Below are positions 12,147 through 21,171 of a stretch of DNA of 64,000 nt, piece by piece. A program made the position numbers and the translations under genes. Within the stretch, counting starts at the first letter, position 1. The number at the start of each line of letters is the position of its first letter. Source of the DNA: Streptomyces sp. NBC_00513 (GTDB taxonomy: Bacteria > Actinomycetota > Actinomycetes > Streptomycetales > Streptomycetaceae); contig NZ_CP107845.1 in the NCBI RefSeq assembly GCF_041431415.1, forward strand, positions 4,588,001 to 4,652,000. Direction: 5' to 3'. The notes under the pieces were generated by a model. That model saw only the letters and a program-made list of their open reading frames with translations. It was not told the origin of the DNA and ran no database searches.

Positions 12147-13763
12147 ATGAATGTCCCGCTTCTGACGGTGACGGCGGCCGTGCCCGCGGTCGGCGCGATC
12201 CTGACGGCGGCCGTCCCGGCCGCCCGCAGGACCGCCGCCAAGTGGCTCGCGCTGCTGTTCTCGCTGGCGACACTGGCCCTGGCCGTGCTCGTCGCGGTCC
12301 GCTTCGAACCCGGTGGCGACCGCTACCAGCTCACCGAATCCCACGCGTGGATCGCCGACTTCGGCGTCCGCTACGAGCTCGGCGTCGACGGCATCGCGGT
12401 GGTGCTGATCGCGCTCACCGCACTGCTGATCCCCTTCGTGATCGGCGCCGGCTGGAACGACGCCGACCCCCTGGCCGAGCCGATCAGTGGCTCCGCCACG
12501 TGGCATTCCTCGCGGTGGCGGCCGACACAGGGCTTCTTCGCCCTGATCCTGCTGGTCGAGGCGATGGTGATCATCTCCTTCGAGGCCACCGACGTCTTCC
12601 TCTTCTACATCTTCTTCGAAGCCATGCTCATCCCGATGTACTTCCTCATCGGCGGCTTCGGGGACCGGGCCCACGCCGGATCCGAGGAGAACGCGGCCGC
12701 CCAACGCTCCTACGCGGCGGTCAAGTTCCTCCTCTACAACCTCGTCGGCGGCCTGATCATGCTGGCGGCCGTCATCGGGCTGTACGTGGTCGCCGGGAAC
12801 TTCTCGCTCCAGGAGATCGCCGCCGCCCGCGCCGCGGGCACCCTCGACATGGCGACCAACACCGAGCGCCTGCTGTTCCTCGGCTTCTTCTTCGCCTTCG
12901 CGGTGAAGGCCCCGCTGTGGCCGCTGCACACCTGGCTGCCGAACGCGATGGGGGAGTCCACCGCCCCGGTGGCCGTCCTCATCACCGCGGTCGTCGACAA
13001 GGTCGGCACCTTCGCGATGCTCCGCTTCTGCCTCGGGCTGTTCCCCGACGCCAGCAAGTGGGCCACGCCGGTCATCCTCGTACTCGCCCTGATCAGCATC
13101 GTCTACGGCGCGCTGGTCGCGGTCGGGCAGCGGGACATCAAGCGGCTGGTCGCCTACGCCTCGATCTCGCACTTCGGGTTCATCGTCCTCGGCATCTTCG
13201 CGATGACCTCGCAGGGGCAGTCGGGCGCCACCCTCTACATGGTCAACCACGGGATCTCGACGGCGGCGCTGATGCTGGTGGCCGGCTTCCTGATCTCGCG
13301 GCGCGGCTCCCGACTCATCGCCGACTACGGAGGCGTGCAGAAGGTGGCCCCGGTACTCGCCGGCACCTTCCTCATCGGCGGTCTCGCCACCCTGTCGCTG
13401 CCCGGACTCGCCCCGTTCGTCAGCGAGTTCCTGGTCCTGGTCGGCACGTTCGCCCGGTACCCGGTGGTCGGCGTCATCGCCACCGTGGGCATCGTGCTCG
13501 CCGCGCTCTACACCCTGGTGCTCTACCAGCGCACGATGACCGGCCCCGTCAAGGAGGAGGTCCGCACCATGCCGGACCTGCGCCTGCGCGAGGTGCTCGT
13601 GGTCGCGCCGCTGATCGTGCTCCTGATCGGCCTCGGCGTGTACCCGAAGCCGCTGACCGAGATCGTCAACCCGGCGGTGAAGCACACCATGTCGGACGTG
13701 AAACAGACCGACCCGAAGCCAGAGGTCGTGGTCGACGCCAAGAACGGGGAGGCGGCGAAGTGA
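12147..13763 (+). CDS. nuoM: NADH-quinone oxidoreductase subunit M (NuoM)
   Basis: Antiporter-like membrane subunit, 538 aa. The core glutamate helix (ILLVEAMVIISFEATD followed by [16 protein letters not shown]) and the lysine-containing segment AFAVKAPLWPLHTWLPNAM are clear. A second half carries GQRDIKRLVAYASISHFGFI. The C-terminal hydrophilic tail is short and charged. The ATG lies one base beyond the nuoL stop, and the stop overlaps the nuoN GTG. Confidence 0.97.
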   Translation: MNVPLLTVTAAVPAVGAILTAAVPAARRTAAKWLALLFSLATLALAVLVAVRFEPGGDRYQLTESHAWIADFGVRYELGVDGIAVVLIALTALLIPFVIGAGWNDADPLAEPISGSATWHSSRWRPTQGFFALILLVEAMVIISFEATDVFLFYIFFEAMLIPMYFLIGGFGDRAHAGSEENAAAQRSYAAVKFLLYNLVGGLIMLAAVIGLYVVAGNFSLQEIAAARAAGTLDMATNTERLLFLGFFFAFAVKAPLWPLHTWLPNAMGESTAPVAVLITAVVDKVGTFAMLRFCLGLFPDASKWATPVILVLALISIVYGALVAVGQRDIKRLVAYASISHFGFIVLGIFAMTSQGQSGATLYMVNHGISTAALMLVAGFLISRRGSRLIADYGGVQKVAPVLAGTFLIGGLATLSLPGLAPFVSEFLVLVGTFARYPVVGVIATVGIVLAALYTLVLYQRTMTGPVKEEVRTMPDLRLREVLVVAPLIVLLIGLGVYPKPLTEIVNPAVKHTMSDVKQTDPKPEVVVDAKNGEAAK

Positions 13764-15415
13764 GCACCGTGACTGCTGCCCAGGGGTTGTGGGCGCTGGC
13801 GGCCGGGGACCCGGCCACCCGCATCCCCACCCCGCACATCGAGTACGCGCAGCTCTCGCCCACCCTGATCGTGGTGGGCGCGGCGATCCTCGGAGTCCTC
13901 GTGGAGGCCTTCGTCCCGCGCAAGTCCCGCCACTACGTCCAGGTGTTCCTGGCCGTCGCCGCGCTGGCCTCGGCCTTCGCGGCGATCGTCGGCCTCGCGG
14001 CCGGCGGGTACGGCTCCACCAAGGCCCACACCGCGGCCATGGGCGCCATCGCCGTCGACGGGCCGGCGCTGTTCCTCCAGGGCACCATCGTGCTGGCCTC
14101 GATCGTGGCCGTGTTCACCTTCGCCGAACGTCGCCTCGATCCGGCGGCGCACGGAAACCGGGTGGACTCCTTCGCCGCGCAGGCGGCTTCCGTACCCGGC
14201 AGCGACAGCGAGAAGGCCGCCGTCAAGGCGGGCTTCAGCACCACCGAGGTCTTCCCGCTGATGATGTTCGCGGTCGCCGGCATGCTGATCTTCCCGGCGG
14301 CGAACGACCTGCTGACGCTGTTCATCGCGCTGGAGGTCTTCTCCCTCCCGCTGTACCTGCTCTGCGCCGTCGCCCGCCGCCAGCGGCTGATGTCGCAGGA
14401 AGCGGCCGTCAAGTACTTCCTGCTGGGCGCGTTCTCCTCGGCGTTCCTGCTCTTCGGCATCGCGCTGCTGTACGGGTACGCGGGCTCGGTCTCGTACGCG
14501 GTCATCGCGGACGTGGTCGACGGCACCGTCCAGAAGATCGACCCGGCGCTGGCCGGCACGATGGGCAACGACGCGCTGCTGCTGATCGGCGGCGCGCTGA
14601 TCCTCACGGGCCTGCTGTTCAAGGTCGGCGCGGTTCCGTTCCACATGTGGACCCCGGACGTCTACCAGGGGGCCCCGACCCCGGTCACCGGCTTCATGGC
14701 GGCGGCGACGAAGGTGGCCGCCTTCGGCGCCCTCCTGCGGCTGCTGTACGTGGTCCTGCCGGGCCTGCGCTGGGACTGGCGGCCGGTGATGTGGGGCGTC
14801 GCGATCGTCACGATGCTCGCGGGCGCCGTGATCGCGGTGACCCAGACCGACGTCAAGCGGCTCCTGGCCTACTCGTCGATCGCGCACGCCGGGTTCATCC
14901 TGGCCGGTGTGATCGCCACCTCGGCGGAGGGCGTCCAGTCCGTCCTCTTCTACCTGGCGGCGTACTCCTTCGTGACGATCGGCGCCTTCGCCGTGGTCAC
15001 GCTGGTCCGCGACGCGGGCGGCGAGGCCACGCACCTGTCGAAGTGGGCCGGCCTGGGGCGGCGTTCGCCGCTGACGGCGGCCGTCTTCGCGGTGTTCCTG
15101 CTGGCCTTCGCCGGCATCCCGCTGACCTCCGGCTTCTCCGGAAAGTTCGCCGTGTTCAAGGCGGCGGCGGAGGGCGGCGCCGGCGTGCTGGTCGTGGTCG
15201 GTGTGATCTCGTCCGCCATCGCCGCGTTCTTCTACATCCGGGTGATCGTCCTGATGTTCTTCAGCGAGCCGAAGGCCGACGGTCCGACGGTCGCGGTGCC
15301 CTCGCCGCTGACGATGACGACCATCGCCGTCGGCGTCGCGGTGACGGTGGTCCTGGGCGTGGCCCCGCAGTACTTCCTGGACCTGGCGGGCCAGGCGAGC
15401 ACGTTCGTCCGCTGA
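13760..15415 (+). CDS. nuoN: NADH-quinone oxidoreductase subunit N (NuoN)
   Basis: Antiporter-like membrane subunit next to NuoK, 551 aa, the last gene of the operon. Family segments include FIALEVFSLPLYLLCAVARR, the lysine helix GLLFKVGAVPFHMWTPDVYQ and TQTDVKRLLAYSSIAHAGFI. A hydrophilic insert of about 30 residues between the first helices (near residue 140) separates it from the E. coli length. GTG start overlapping the nuoM stop. A 16-bp perfect hairpin begins 18 bases after the stop, so transcription probably ends here. Confidence 0.97.
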   Translation: MSTVTAAQGLWALAAGDPATRIPTPHIEYAQLSPTLIVVGAAILGVLVEAFVPRKSRHYVQVFLAVAALASAFAAIVGLAAGGYGSTKAHTAAMGAIAVDGPALFLQGTIVLASIVAVFTFAERRLDPAAHGNRVDSFAAQAASVPGSDSEKAAVKAGFSTTEVFPLMMFAVAGMLIFPAANDLLTLFIALEVFSLPLYLLCAVARRQRLMSQEAAVKYFLLGAFSSAFLLFGIALLYGYAGSVSYAVIADVVDGTVQKIDPALAGTMGNDALLLIGGALILTGLLFKVGAVPFHMWTPDVYQGAPTPVTGFMAAATKVAAFGALLRLLYVVLPGLRWDWRPVMWGVAIVTMLAGAVIAVTQTDVKRLLAYSSIAHAGFILAGVIATSAEGVQSVLFYLAAYSFVTIGAFAVVTLVRDAGGEATHLSKWAGLGRRSPLTAAVFAVFLLAFAGIPLTSGFSGKFAVFKAAAEGGAGVLVVVGVISSAIAAFFYIRVIVLMFFSEPKADGPTVAVPSPLTMTTIAVGVAVTVVLGVAPQYFLDLAGQASTFVR

Positions 15416-15432
15416 CCCGGTTCCGGATGTGT

Positions 15433-15467
15433 CAGGGCCCGGCTCCCCTCGGGGGAGCCGGGCCCTG
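15433..15467 (+). terminator. Rho-independent-type hairpin after nuoN
   Basis: A perfect 16-bp inverted repeat with a 3-base loop (arms 15433-15448 and 15452-15467) lies 18 bases after the nuoN stop. No long T-run follows, as is usual in Streptomyces. The converging Uma2 gene ends at 15481, so the hairpin may stop both transcripts. Confidence 0.85.
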
Positions 15468-15480
15468 TGGTGCGTGCGGG

Positions 15481-16080
15481 CTACTCGGGCCGGGTCCGCT
15501 TCGCCGTGATGGCGGTGAGGTCGAGGTCGATGGAGAAGGGGACGGAGACCTTCAAGCGGTCGTGGAAGATGCCGGTGGCGACGTAGCCGCCGCCGGCCGG
15601 CTCCCGTTCGAAGACGTAGACGACTGCCCGGCCGTCCTTGTTCTCCACGCGCCAGTAGTGGGGGATCCCCGCCCGCGCGTACTTCAGGGGCTTGGTCTCG
15701 CGGTCGCGGTCGACGGACTCGGGGGAGACCACCTCGATCGCCAGGAGGACGGTCTCGGCCGGAAGGCGCGTCTGGGCCCAGTCGTCCACGACGTCCTCAC
15801 GACACACGATGACATCGGGTTCGGGGCGGTTGCGCCGATCGATGTCGATGGTGAACTCCCGGAGGACCTCAAGGCCTTCCGGGACCAGCGAATCCAGTTG
15901 CCGGTCGAAGAAGTTCACGGCGCGCATGTGGAACCGAGTCTGTGGACTCACGAAAACCAAGCTCCCGTCGATCAGCTCCGTGTGCGGAGGCAGATTCGGA
16001 AGCGTGTCCAGGTCGTCCGCGGTCCAGCCGCCCTCGGGGGGGACCGGCCAGCTGTGTTCCGGGTTCATCAGTGCTCCCAT
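15481..16080 (-). CDS. Uma2 family (DUF820) restriction-endonuclease-like protein
   Basis: Predicted 199-aa protein of the Uma2/DUF820 family, which has a PD-(D/E)XK nuclease-like fold and is abundant in Streptomyces and cyanobacteria; its biological role is unsettled. The segments RPEPDVIVCRED, LAIEVVSPES with RD downstream, and LKYARAGIPHYWRVE are family-typical. The D, E and Lys of a PD-(D/E)XK core (PDVIV, IEVVSPES, ETKPLKY) appear intact. The ATG at 16080 gives the longest form; an ATG four codons later (MNPEHS) is possible. It is a single gene convergent with the nuo operon, with no methylase or partner next to it. Confidence 0.85.
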   Translation of the reverse strand: MGALMNPEHSWPVPPEGGWTADDLDTLPNLPPHTELIDGSLVFVSPQTRFHMRAVNFFDRQLDSLVPEGLEVLREFTIDIDRRNRPEPDVIVCREDVVDDWAQTRLPAETVLLAIEVVSPESVDRDRETKPLKYARAGIPHYWRVENKDGRAVVYVFEREPAGGGYVATGIFHDRLKVSVPFSIDLDLTAITAKRTRPE

Positions 16081-16179
16081 GAGCCGGAGTCTCGCGAGTG
16101 CGACCAGCGTAGCGCCGGGGATCCGCGGAACACCGCCCTTCCGGGTGAGTCATGTGCGTTCGGCACTTGACGACAGGTC

Positions 16180-16794
16180 CTAGCGGCCGTGCGCGTGTCC
16201 GGAGTTCTCCGGCATGGTCTTGGAGCCGGCCTTCTTCGGGCAGGACAGGGCCGTGTTCCAGTTGTGGAAGCGGCCCGCCGGGTTCTTCTTGTACGCCCAC
16301 ATGTGCAGGTCGTAGTGCTTGGGCATGCCCGCCCAGTGGCCCGGCATCGGTCCGTCGAAGGGGAGTCCGAACATGCTCGGCCGGTCGTCCTTGGTCGTCA
16401 GGTCCTGGTCCCGGTCGGTGGACATCCACTCGACGGTCTCCAGCCGGCGGCGGCCGTTGCGGTCCGTCTCGCTGCTGTAGAGGAGCGCGGTCGGCCTGGC
16501 GGGGTCCTTCGAACCCCAGTTGGCCTGCTTGACGTAGTGGTAGCCCATCGCGCCCGCCCCGAACGGGTTGTTCATGCAGCTCTCGCCGTGCGGGACGTAC
16601 CCGTCCTTGAGGGCCTGCCGCTCGTCCACGTACTTGGCCGTCACCCGGATCGCCGTCGCCATGTCCCTCATGGCCTGCCGGTCGCGGGGGTCGGGCGCCG
16701 GACCGTCGACGCCGTGCGCCGGGGCCACGGCGGCCAGCCCGAGCGACACGGCGGCCGCGCAGGTGAGGACGGTCTTCCGGCGGCGTGCGTGCAT
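16180..16794 (-). CDS. Secreted protein of unknown function with conserved His/Trp motifs
   Basis: A 204-aa protein with a clear N-terminal export signal (MHARRRKTVLTCAAAV, then a hydrophobic stretch ending near AHG at about residue 28). The mature part has no family I can name with confidence. It contains MGYHYV, HYDLHMWAY and NWNTALSCP segments; the spaced histidines (also PGHW and the C-terminal SGHAHGR) suggest a metal-binding or small-ligand pocket, but that is inference. Two cysteines (SCMN and SCPK) could form a disulfide. It lies alone between the Uma2 gene and fumarylacetoacetase, 138 bases from the latter. Confidence 0.8.
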   Translation of the reverse strand: MHARRRKTVLTCAAAVSLGLAAVAPAHGVDGPAPDPRDRQAMRDMATAIRVTAKYVDERQALKDGYVPHGESCMNNPFGAGAMGYHYVKQANWGSKDPARPTALLYSSETDRNGRRRLETVEWMSTDRDQDLTTKDDRPSMFGLPFDGPMPGHWAGMPKHYDLHMWAYKKNPAGRFHNWNTALSCPKKAGSKTMPENSGHAHGR

Positions 16795-16932
16795 GGCGGC
16801 TCCTCGCGGTGGCGGTACGGAGGCACGGTTGTTCCGTCCCGTGCGTCCACCCTCGCGGGCGTTCCCGGGGTGCGCACGCGGGCCGCGCCCAAAGGGGTGG
16901 GTGCGGCCCCGGCGTCACCCCGGGGACAGGGC

Positions 16933-18156
16933 CTACCGGCCGGCCACGACGCGGCCGGTGACCTCGCCGAGGCCGACGCGGGTGCCGTCGGCGCCGGGGG
17001 CCCAGGCGGTGAGGGTGACGACGTCGCCGTCCTCCAGGAACGTGCGCTTGCCGTCGGCCAGTTCGATGCTGTCGCGGCCGTTCCAGGTGAGCTCCAGGAG
17101 CGAGCCGCGCTGGTCGACGTCCGGGCCGCTGACGGTGCCGGAGCCGTACACGTCGCCGGTGCGCAGGGAGGCGCCGTTGACGGTCATGTGGGCCAGCTGC
17201 TGGGCGGCGGTCCAGTACATCGAGGAGAACGGCGGCCGGGCCACCTCCTGCCCGTTGAGGGCGACGCTGATGTGCAGGTCGAAGCCGCCGGGCCGGTCGC
17301 TGTCGGCGTCGTCGAGGTAGGGCAGCAGCGGGAAGTCCCGGGCGGGCGGGGCGACGCGGGCCGAGTCGAGGGCCTCCAGCGGGGTCACCCAGGCGGAGAC
17401 GGAGGTGGCGAAGGACTTGCCGAGGAACGGGCCGAGCGGCACGTACTCCCAGGCCTGGATGTCCCGCGCGGACCAGTCGTTGAGCAGGAACAGCCCGAAG
17501 ACGTGGTCCTCGAAGTCGGCCAGCGGCACCGGGCGGCCGAGTTCGGACGGGGTGCCGACGACGAATCCGACCTCGGCCTCGATGTCGAGCTTGACGCTCG
17601 GCCCGAAGACGGGCGCCGGATCGGCGGGGGTCTTGCGCTGGCCGGAGGGCCGCACCACGTCGGTACCGGACACCACGAGGGTGCCGGCGCGGCCGTGGTA
17701 GCCGATCGGCAGGTGCTTCCAGTTGGGGGTGAGGGCGTCGCCGTCCGGACGGAACATCTGTCCGACGTTGGTGGCGTGGTGCTCGCTCGCGTAGAAGTCG
17801 ACGTAATCGGCGACCTCGTACGGCAGGTGCAGCTCCACGGCGTCCAGCGGCAGCAGGTGCGGCTCCACGGCGGGCCGGTGGCCCGGATCGGTGACCCAGG
17901 CGGTCAGCGCCCGGCGCACGTCGCGCCAGGCCGTCCGGCCCGCGGCGAGCAGCGGGTTGAGGGAGTCCCGGCCGAGGAGTTCGGCGTACGGGGAGCCGAG
18001 CGCGACGGCGGCCGCCCCGGCGTCGAGCACGTGCCCGCCGATCCGTACCCCGATCCGCCGGCGCGGGTCCCCGGAGGTGGAGAACACGCCGTAGGGGAGG
18101 TTGTGCGGCCCGAACGGGTCGCCCTCGGGAACATCGAGGGGGCTCTGCTGGGGCAT
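16933..18156 (-). CDS. fahA: Fumarylacetoacetase
   Basis: 407 aa. Hydrolyses 4-fumarylacetoacetate to fumarate and acetoacetate in the last step of tyrosine/homogentisate breakdown. The N-terminal SH3-like domain (GVFSTSGDPRRRIGVRIG) is followed by the FAH catalytic domain: DFYASEHHATNVGQMFRP with the catalytic His, KLDIEAEVGFVVG with the metal-binding Glu pair, NDWSARDIQAWEYVPLGPF, then GKSFATSVSAWVTPLEAL. The size matches eukaryote-type fumarylacetoacetases. The ATG has a GCGAGG-type ribosome site. It is transcribed divergently from the HAD gene; a short palindrome CACGTTACGTG at 18210-18220 in the shared upstream region might be an operator. Confidence 0.95.
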   Translation of the reverse strand: MPQQSPLDVPEGDPFGPHNLPYGVFSTSGDPRRRIGVRIGGHVLDAGAAAVALGSPYAELLGRDSLNPLLAAGRTAWRDVRRALTAWVTDPGHRPAVEPHLLPLDAVELHLPYEVADYVDFYASEHHATNVGQMFRPDGDALTPNWKHLPIGYHGRAGTLVVSGTDVVRPSGQRKTPADPAPVFGPSVKLDIEAEVGFVVGTPSELGRPVPLADFEDHVFGLFLLNDWSARDIQAWEYVPLGPFLGKSFATSVSAWVTPLEALDSARVAPPARDFPLLPYLDDADSDRPGGFDLHISVALNGQEVARPPFSSMYWTAAQQLAHMTVNGASLRTGDVYGSGTVSGPDVDQRGSLLELTWNGRDSIELADGKRTFLEDGDVVTLTAWAPGADGTRVGLGEVTGRVVAGR

Positions 18157-18297
18157 GGGTTACTGCCTCGCTTTCGACGCGGTCCGGGGGTGTCCCGGGG
18201 GCTGGTTGACACGTTACGTGGCTGGTGGGGCGGGCGGGAGGCCGGATTCGGGCGCTATTTGTAGGACTTGTCCGAGGGGGTCCGTATCCTTGGCGGG

Positions 18298-19104
18298 GTG
18301 ACTTCCGCCCTCCCCTATGCACTTGTGGCCACCGATCTGGACGGGACTCTGCTGCGCGCCGGAGACACCGTCTCGGCCCGCTCCCACAAGGCCCTCGCCA
18401 CCGTCCGAGCGGCCGGTGCCCAGCACATCATCGTGACCGGACGCCCGGTCCCGCAGGTTCGCCACGTACTCGACGGCCTCGGCTACACGGGGCTCGCGGT
18501 GTGCGGGCAGGGAGCGCAGGTGTACGACGCGGCGCGCGGACGCCTGCTGCACTCCGTGTCCATGGACCGGGGCCTCGCCGAGGTCGCCCTCGGGAAGATC
18601 GAGGCGGAGATCGGCGAGGTCTACGCCGCCGTGAACCAGGAGGGGGTGAACGCGGAGATGTTGATAGGGCCCGGCTACCGGATGTGGCACCCGCACCTGC
18701 CGACGGTCCGCGTCCACAGCAGGGCGGGCCTGTGGTCCGCCCCCATCAACAAGGTGCTGCTCCAGCACCCGCGCCTGGACGACGACGAACTGACCCGGGT
18801 CGCGCGGGGGGTGGTCGGCGACCTCGTCAACGTGACGATGGCCGGGGAGCACACCGTGGAGCTCCAGCCGCCGGGCATCGACAAGGCGAGCGGCCTGGCC
18901 CGGGCCGCGGAGGTCCTGGACCTGCCGGCGTCCTCGACGATCGCCTTCGGGGACATGCCCAACGACGTCCCGATGTTCGCGTGGGCGGCCCACGGCGTGG
19001 CCATGGCCAACGCGCACCGCGAGCTGGTGGCCGTAGCCGACGAACTGACGCTGTCGAACGAGGACGACGGCATCGCGGTGGTGCTGGAGCGCCTCTACGG
19101 CTGA
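18298..19104 (+). CDS. HAD-superfamily (Cof-type) phosphatase
   Basis: 268 aa from the GTG at 18298. The nucleophile motif is DLDGTLL with D13 and D15, and motif IV is GDMPNDVPM near the end, which together place it in the Cof/YbiV-like sugar-phosphate or nucleotide phosphatases with a C2-type cap. The substrate cannot be read from sequence. A TTG at 18268 would add 10 residues, but a TATCCT hexamer at 18285-18290 lies 7 bases before the GTG, which suggests a leaderless transcript starting at or next to the GTG. Convergent with the S15-type hydrolase gene, 32 bases apart. Confidence 0.9.
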   Translation: MTSALPYALVATDLDGTLLRAGDTVSARSHKALATVRAAGAQHIIVTGRPVPQVRHVLDGLGYTGLAVCGQGAQVYDAARGRLLHSVSMDRGLAEVALGKIEAEIGEVYAAVNQEGVNAEMLIGPGYRMWHPHLPTVRVHSRAGLWSAPINKVLLQHPRLDDDELTRVARGVVGDLVNVTMAGEHTVELQPPGIDKASGLARAAEVLDLPASSTIAFGDMPNDVPMFAWAAHGVAMANAHRELVAVADELTLSNEDDGIAVVLERLYG

Positions 19105-19136
19105 CCCGGTCGGGAGGCCGGCGGGCGGCCGGCGCG

Positions 19137-21140
19137 TCAGCCCGCCGCCCTCGGCAGGCGCCGTTCCCACGTCCGGTGGAAGACCACCTCGTCGCCCTCC
19201 CGGCACACCACCTCGTTCGACGTCAGGAACCCGCCCTCGTCGCACGAGATCTCCGACCGGGTCTCCACCCGCGTGTCCCAGCCCAGGTCCGGCCGGTGCA
19301 GGCGGATCCGCCAGTCCGACCGGGTGCGGGCGGACAGCGGGTCCGAGGAGTCGATCTCGTACACCTCCACCGCGTCCTCGGAGAACTCCAGCCCGTCCGG
19401 GTACACCCGCGTCCCCCCGTAGCGGGGGTCCACCTCCAGCCGCCAGGTCCCGGCCGCGACGTCGCGTACGACGACCCGCTCCGGCCGGGGTTCCTCCAGG
19501 GTGTCGGGGTACACCACGCGCAGCGGCTCGGACTGCTCCGGGGCCTCGAAGACGATCCCGTGGTCCGCCGGGCCGGGCGTGCGCAGGGGGAGTTCGAGGG
19601 TGCTGCCGGCCGGGTCGAGCGTCCACCCCGCCTCGGAGCCCGCCCGCGGCCAGATCCAGGGCCAGTACGCGGAGGACACCGCCAGCCGGATCCGGTGCCC
19701 CGGCGGGAAGGCGTGGCCGATGCCGTTCAGCTCGAAGGTGACGTCCTCGGTCGCGCCGGCCGGCCACGGCACCGCCCGGTCCCGCCCGCGCCGCGCGGAC
19801 AGGTTCAGCACGCCCCGCGTGACCAGGGTGGAGGACCCGTCCGGGGCCACGTCGCACAGCCGGGCGATCACCTGTCCGTAGGGGACGTCCATCCGCAGCC
19901 GCAGCGTGACCGAGGGCCGGCCGAGGATCTCCACCGGTTCGCCCGGCGCCACGGGGAACTCGAAGCACGCCGACTTGGCGTCCTCCTCGCGCTGGTCCGG
20001 CGGCAGGTCCGCGTCGTTGCCGAAGGGGAAGAACCGCCCCGCGTCCAGGCCGGTGTGCTGCGGCGAGGCGACGGCCACGGGCGGGCCCTGGAGCCCGTAG
20101 GAGACGGGGACGACCGAGGGCGAGGGCCAGGCGGTGTCGCCGACCCAGCGGCCCTCCAGGCGCTCGTAGACGGTGGCAGGGGGGTGGGACTCGCTGATCC
20201 AGGAACGCAGCAGCGGCTCGTCCATGACCCCGTTGTCCTCGCCCCGGAGCCAGTGGTCCCACCAACGCAGGGTCTCCTGGAGGAAACCGATGGCCGGGCC
20301 CGGCGGCAGACCGCGGTCGGGGTACTGGTGCGACCAGGGGCCGATCAGCCCCCGCACCCGGCCCGCCGGCAGGTGCTCGACCAGGCGCAGCACCGTGTCC
20401 CGGTACGGGTCGTGCCAGCCGCCGACGGCCAGCACCGCCGCGCCGATGGCGGAGTAGTCCTCGCAGACGCTGCCGTGGCGCCAGTAGTCGTCCCGGGTCT
20501 GGTGCCCGAGCCAGGTGTGGATCAGCGGCTCCACGGCCTCCAGCCGGGCGAGCCACTGCTCCCGCCAACCCTCGCCCGCGTACAGCGGGTCCGGCGGGCG
20601 GGAGGCGAAGGCCAGCATCGTGGAGGCCCAGGCGTGCATGTCCACGGCCAGCACCGAGCCGCCCATGTAGTGCACGTCGTTGTCGTAGCGGTCGTCGGTG
20701 GAGCAGACGGTGACGACGGCCTTCAGCGCCTCGGGGGCGAGCGCGGCGATCTGGAGGCTGTTGAAGCCGCCCCAGGAGATCCCGAACATGCCCACCGCGC
20801 CCGTGCACCACGGCCGCGCGGCGAGCCACTCCACCACCGCGACGCCGTCGGCCAACTCCCGGGCGTCGTACTCGTCGCGGGGGTCGCCGCCGCTGCACCC
20901 GTGGCCGCGCACGTCGACGCGTACGGAGGCGTAGCCGTGGCCCGCGTACCAGGGGTGCCGCTGCCAGTCGCGGGGCGCGGTCCAGTCGGTGAGCCGGTAC
21001 GGGAGGTACTCCAGCAGGGCGGGCACGGGCTCGTCGGTGACCGGGCGCCAGATCCGGGCGTACAGCTCGACCCCGTCGGACAGCGGGATCCGGACATCCT
21101 CGCGGGTGGTCGCGTACGGGAAATCGGTACGGATGATCAT
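19137..21140 (-). CDS. CocE/NonD-type hydrolase (X-Pro dipeptidyl-peptidase S15-like)
   Basis: 667 aa. Alpha/beta-hydrolase domain followed by a jelly-roll X-Pro dipeptidyl-peptidase C-terminal domain (from about residue 340). The nucleophile elbow GISWGG has S122, a candidate acid is D244 in GGWHDPY, and the histidine is H271 in GPWSHQYPD. Substrates in the family include X-Pro peptides, acyl esters and beta-lactam side chains, so the exact reaction is open. It starts 31 bases after the stop of the peptide transporter gene on the same strand, which favours a role on imported peptides. Confidence 0.9.
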   Translation of the reverse strand: MIIRTDFPYATTREDVRIPLSDGVELYARIWRPVTDEPVPALLEYLPYRLTDWTAPRDWQRHPWYAGHGYASVRVDVRGHGCSGGDPRDEYDARELADGVAVVEWLAARPWCTGAVGMFGISWGGFNSLQIAALAPEALKAVVTVCSTDDRYDNDVHYMGGSVLAVDMHAWASTMLAFASRPPDPLYAGEGWREQWLARLEAVEPLIHTWLGHQTRDDYWRHGSVCEDYSAIGAAVLAVGGWHDPYRDTVLRLVEHLPAGRVRGLIGPWSHQYPDRGLPPGPAIGFLQETLRWWDHWLRGEDNGVMDEPLLRSWISESHPPATVYERLEGRWVGDTAWPSPSVVPVSYGLQGPPVAVASPQHTGLDAGRFFPFGNDADLPPDQREEDAKSACFEFPVAPGEPVEILGRPSVTLRLRMDVPYGQVIARLCDVAPDGSSTLVTRGVLNLSARRGRDRAVPWPAGATEDVTFELNGIGHAFPPGHRIRLAVSSAYWPWIWPRAGSEAGWTLDPAGSTLELPLRTPGPADHGIVFEAPEQSEPLRVVYPDTLEEPRPERVVVRDVAAGTWRLEVDPRYGGTRVYPDGLEFSEDAVEVYEIDSSDPLSARTRSDWRIRLHRPDLGWDTRVETRSEISCDEGGFLTSNEVVCREGDEVVFHRTWERRLPRAAG

Positions 21141-21171
21141 GCGGGAACCAGTCTCCGATCGCCGGTCGGCC

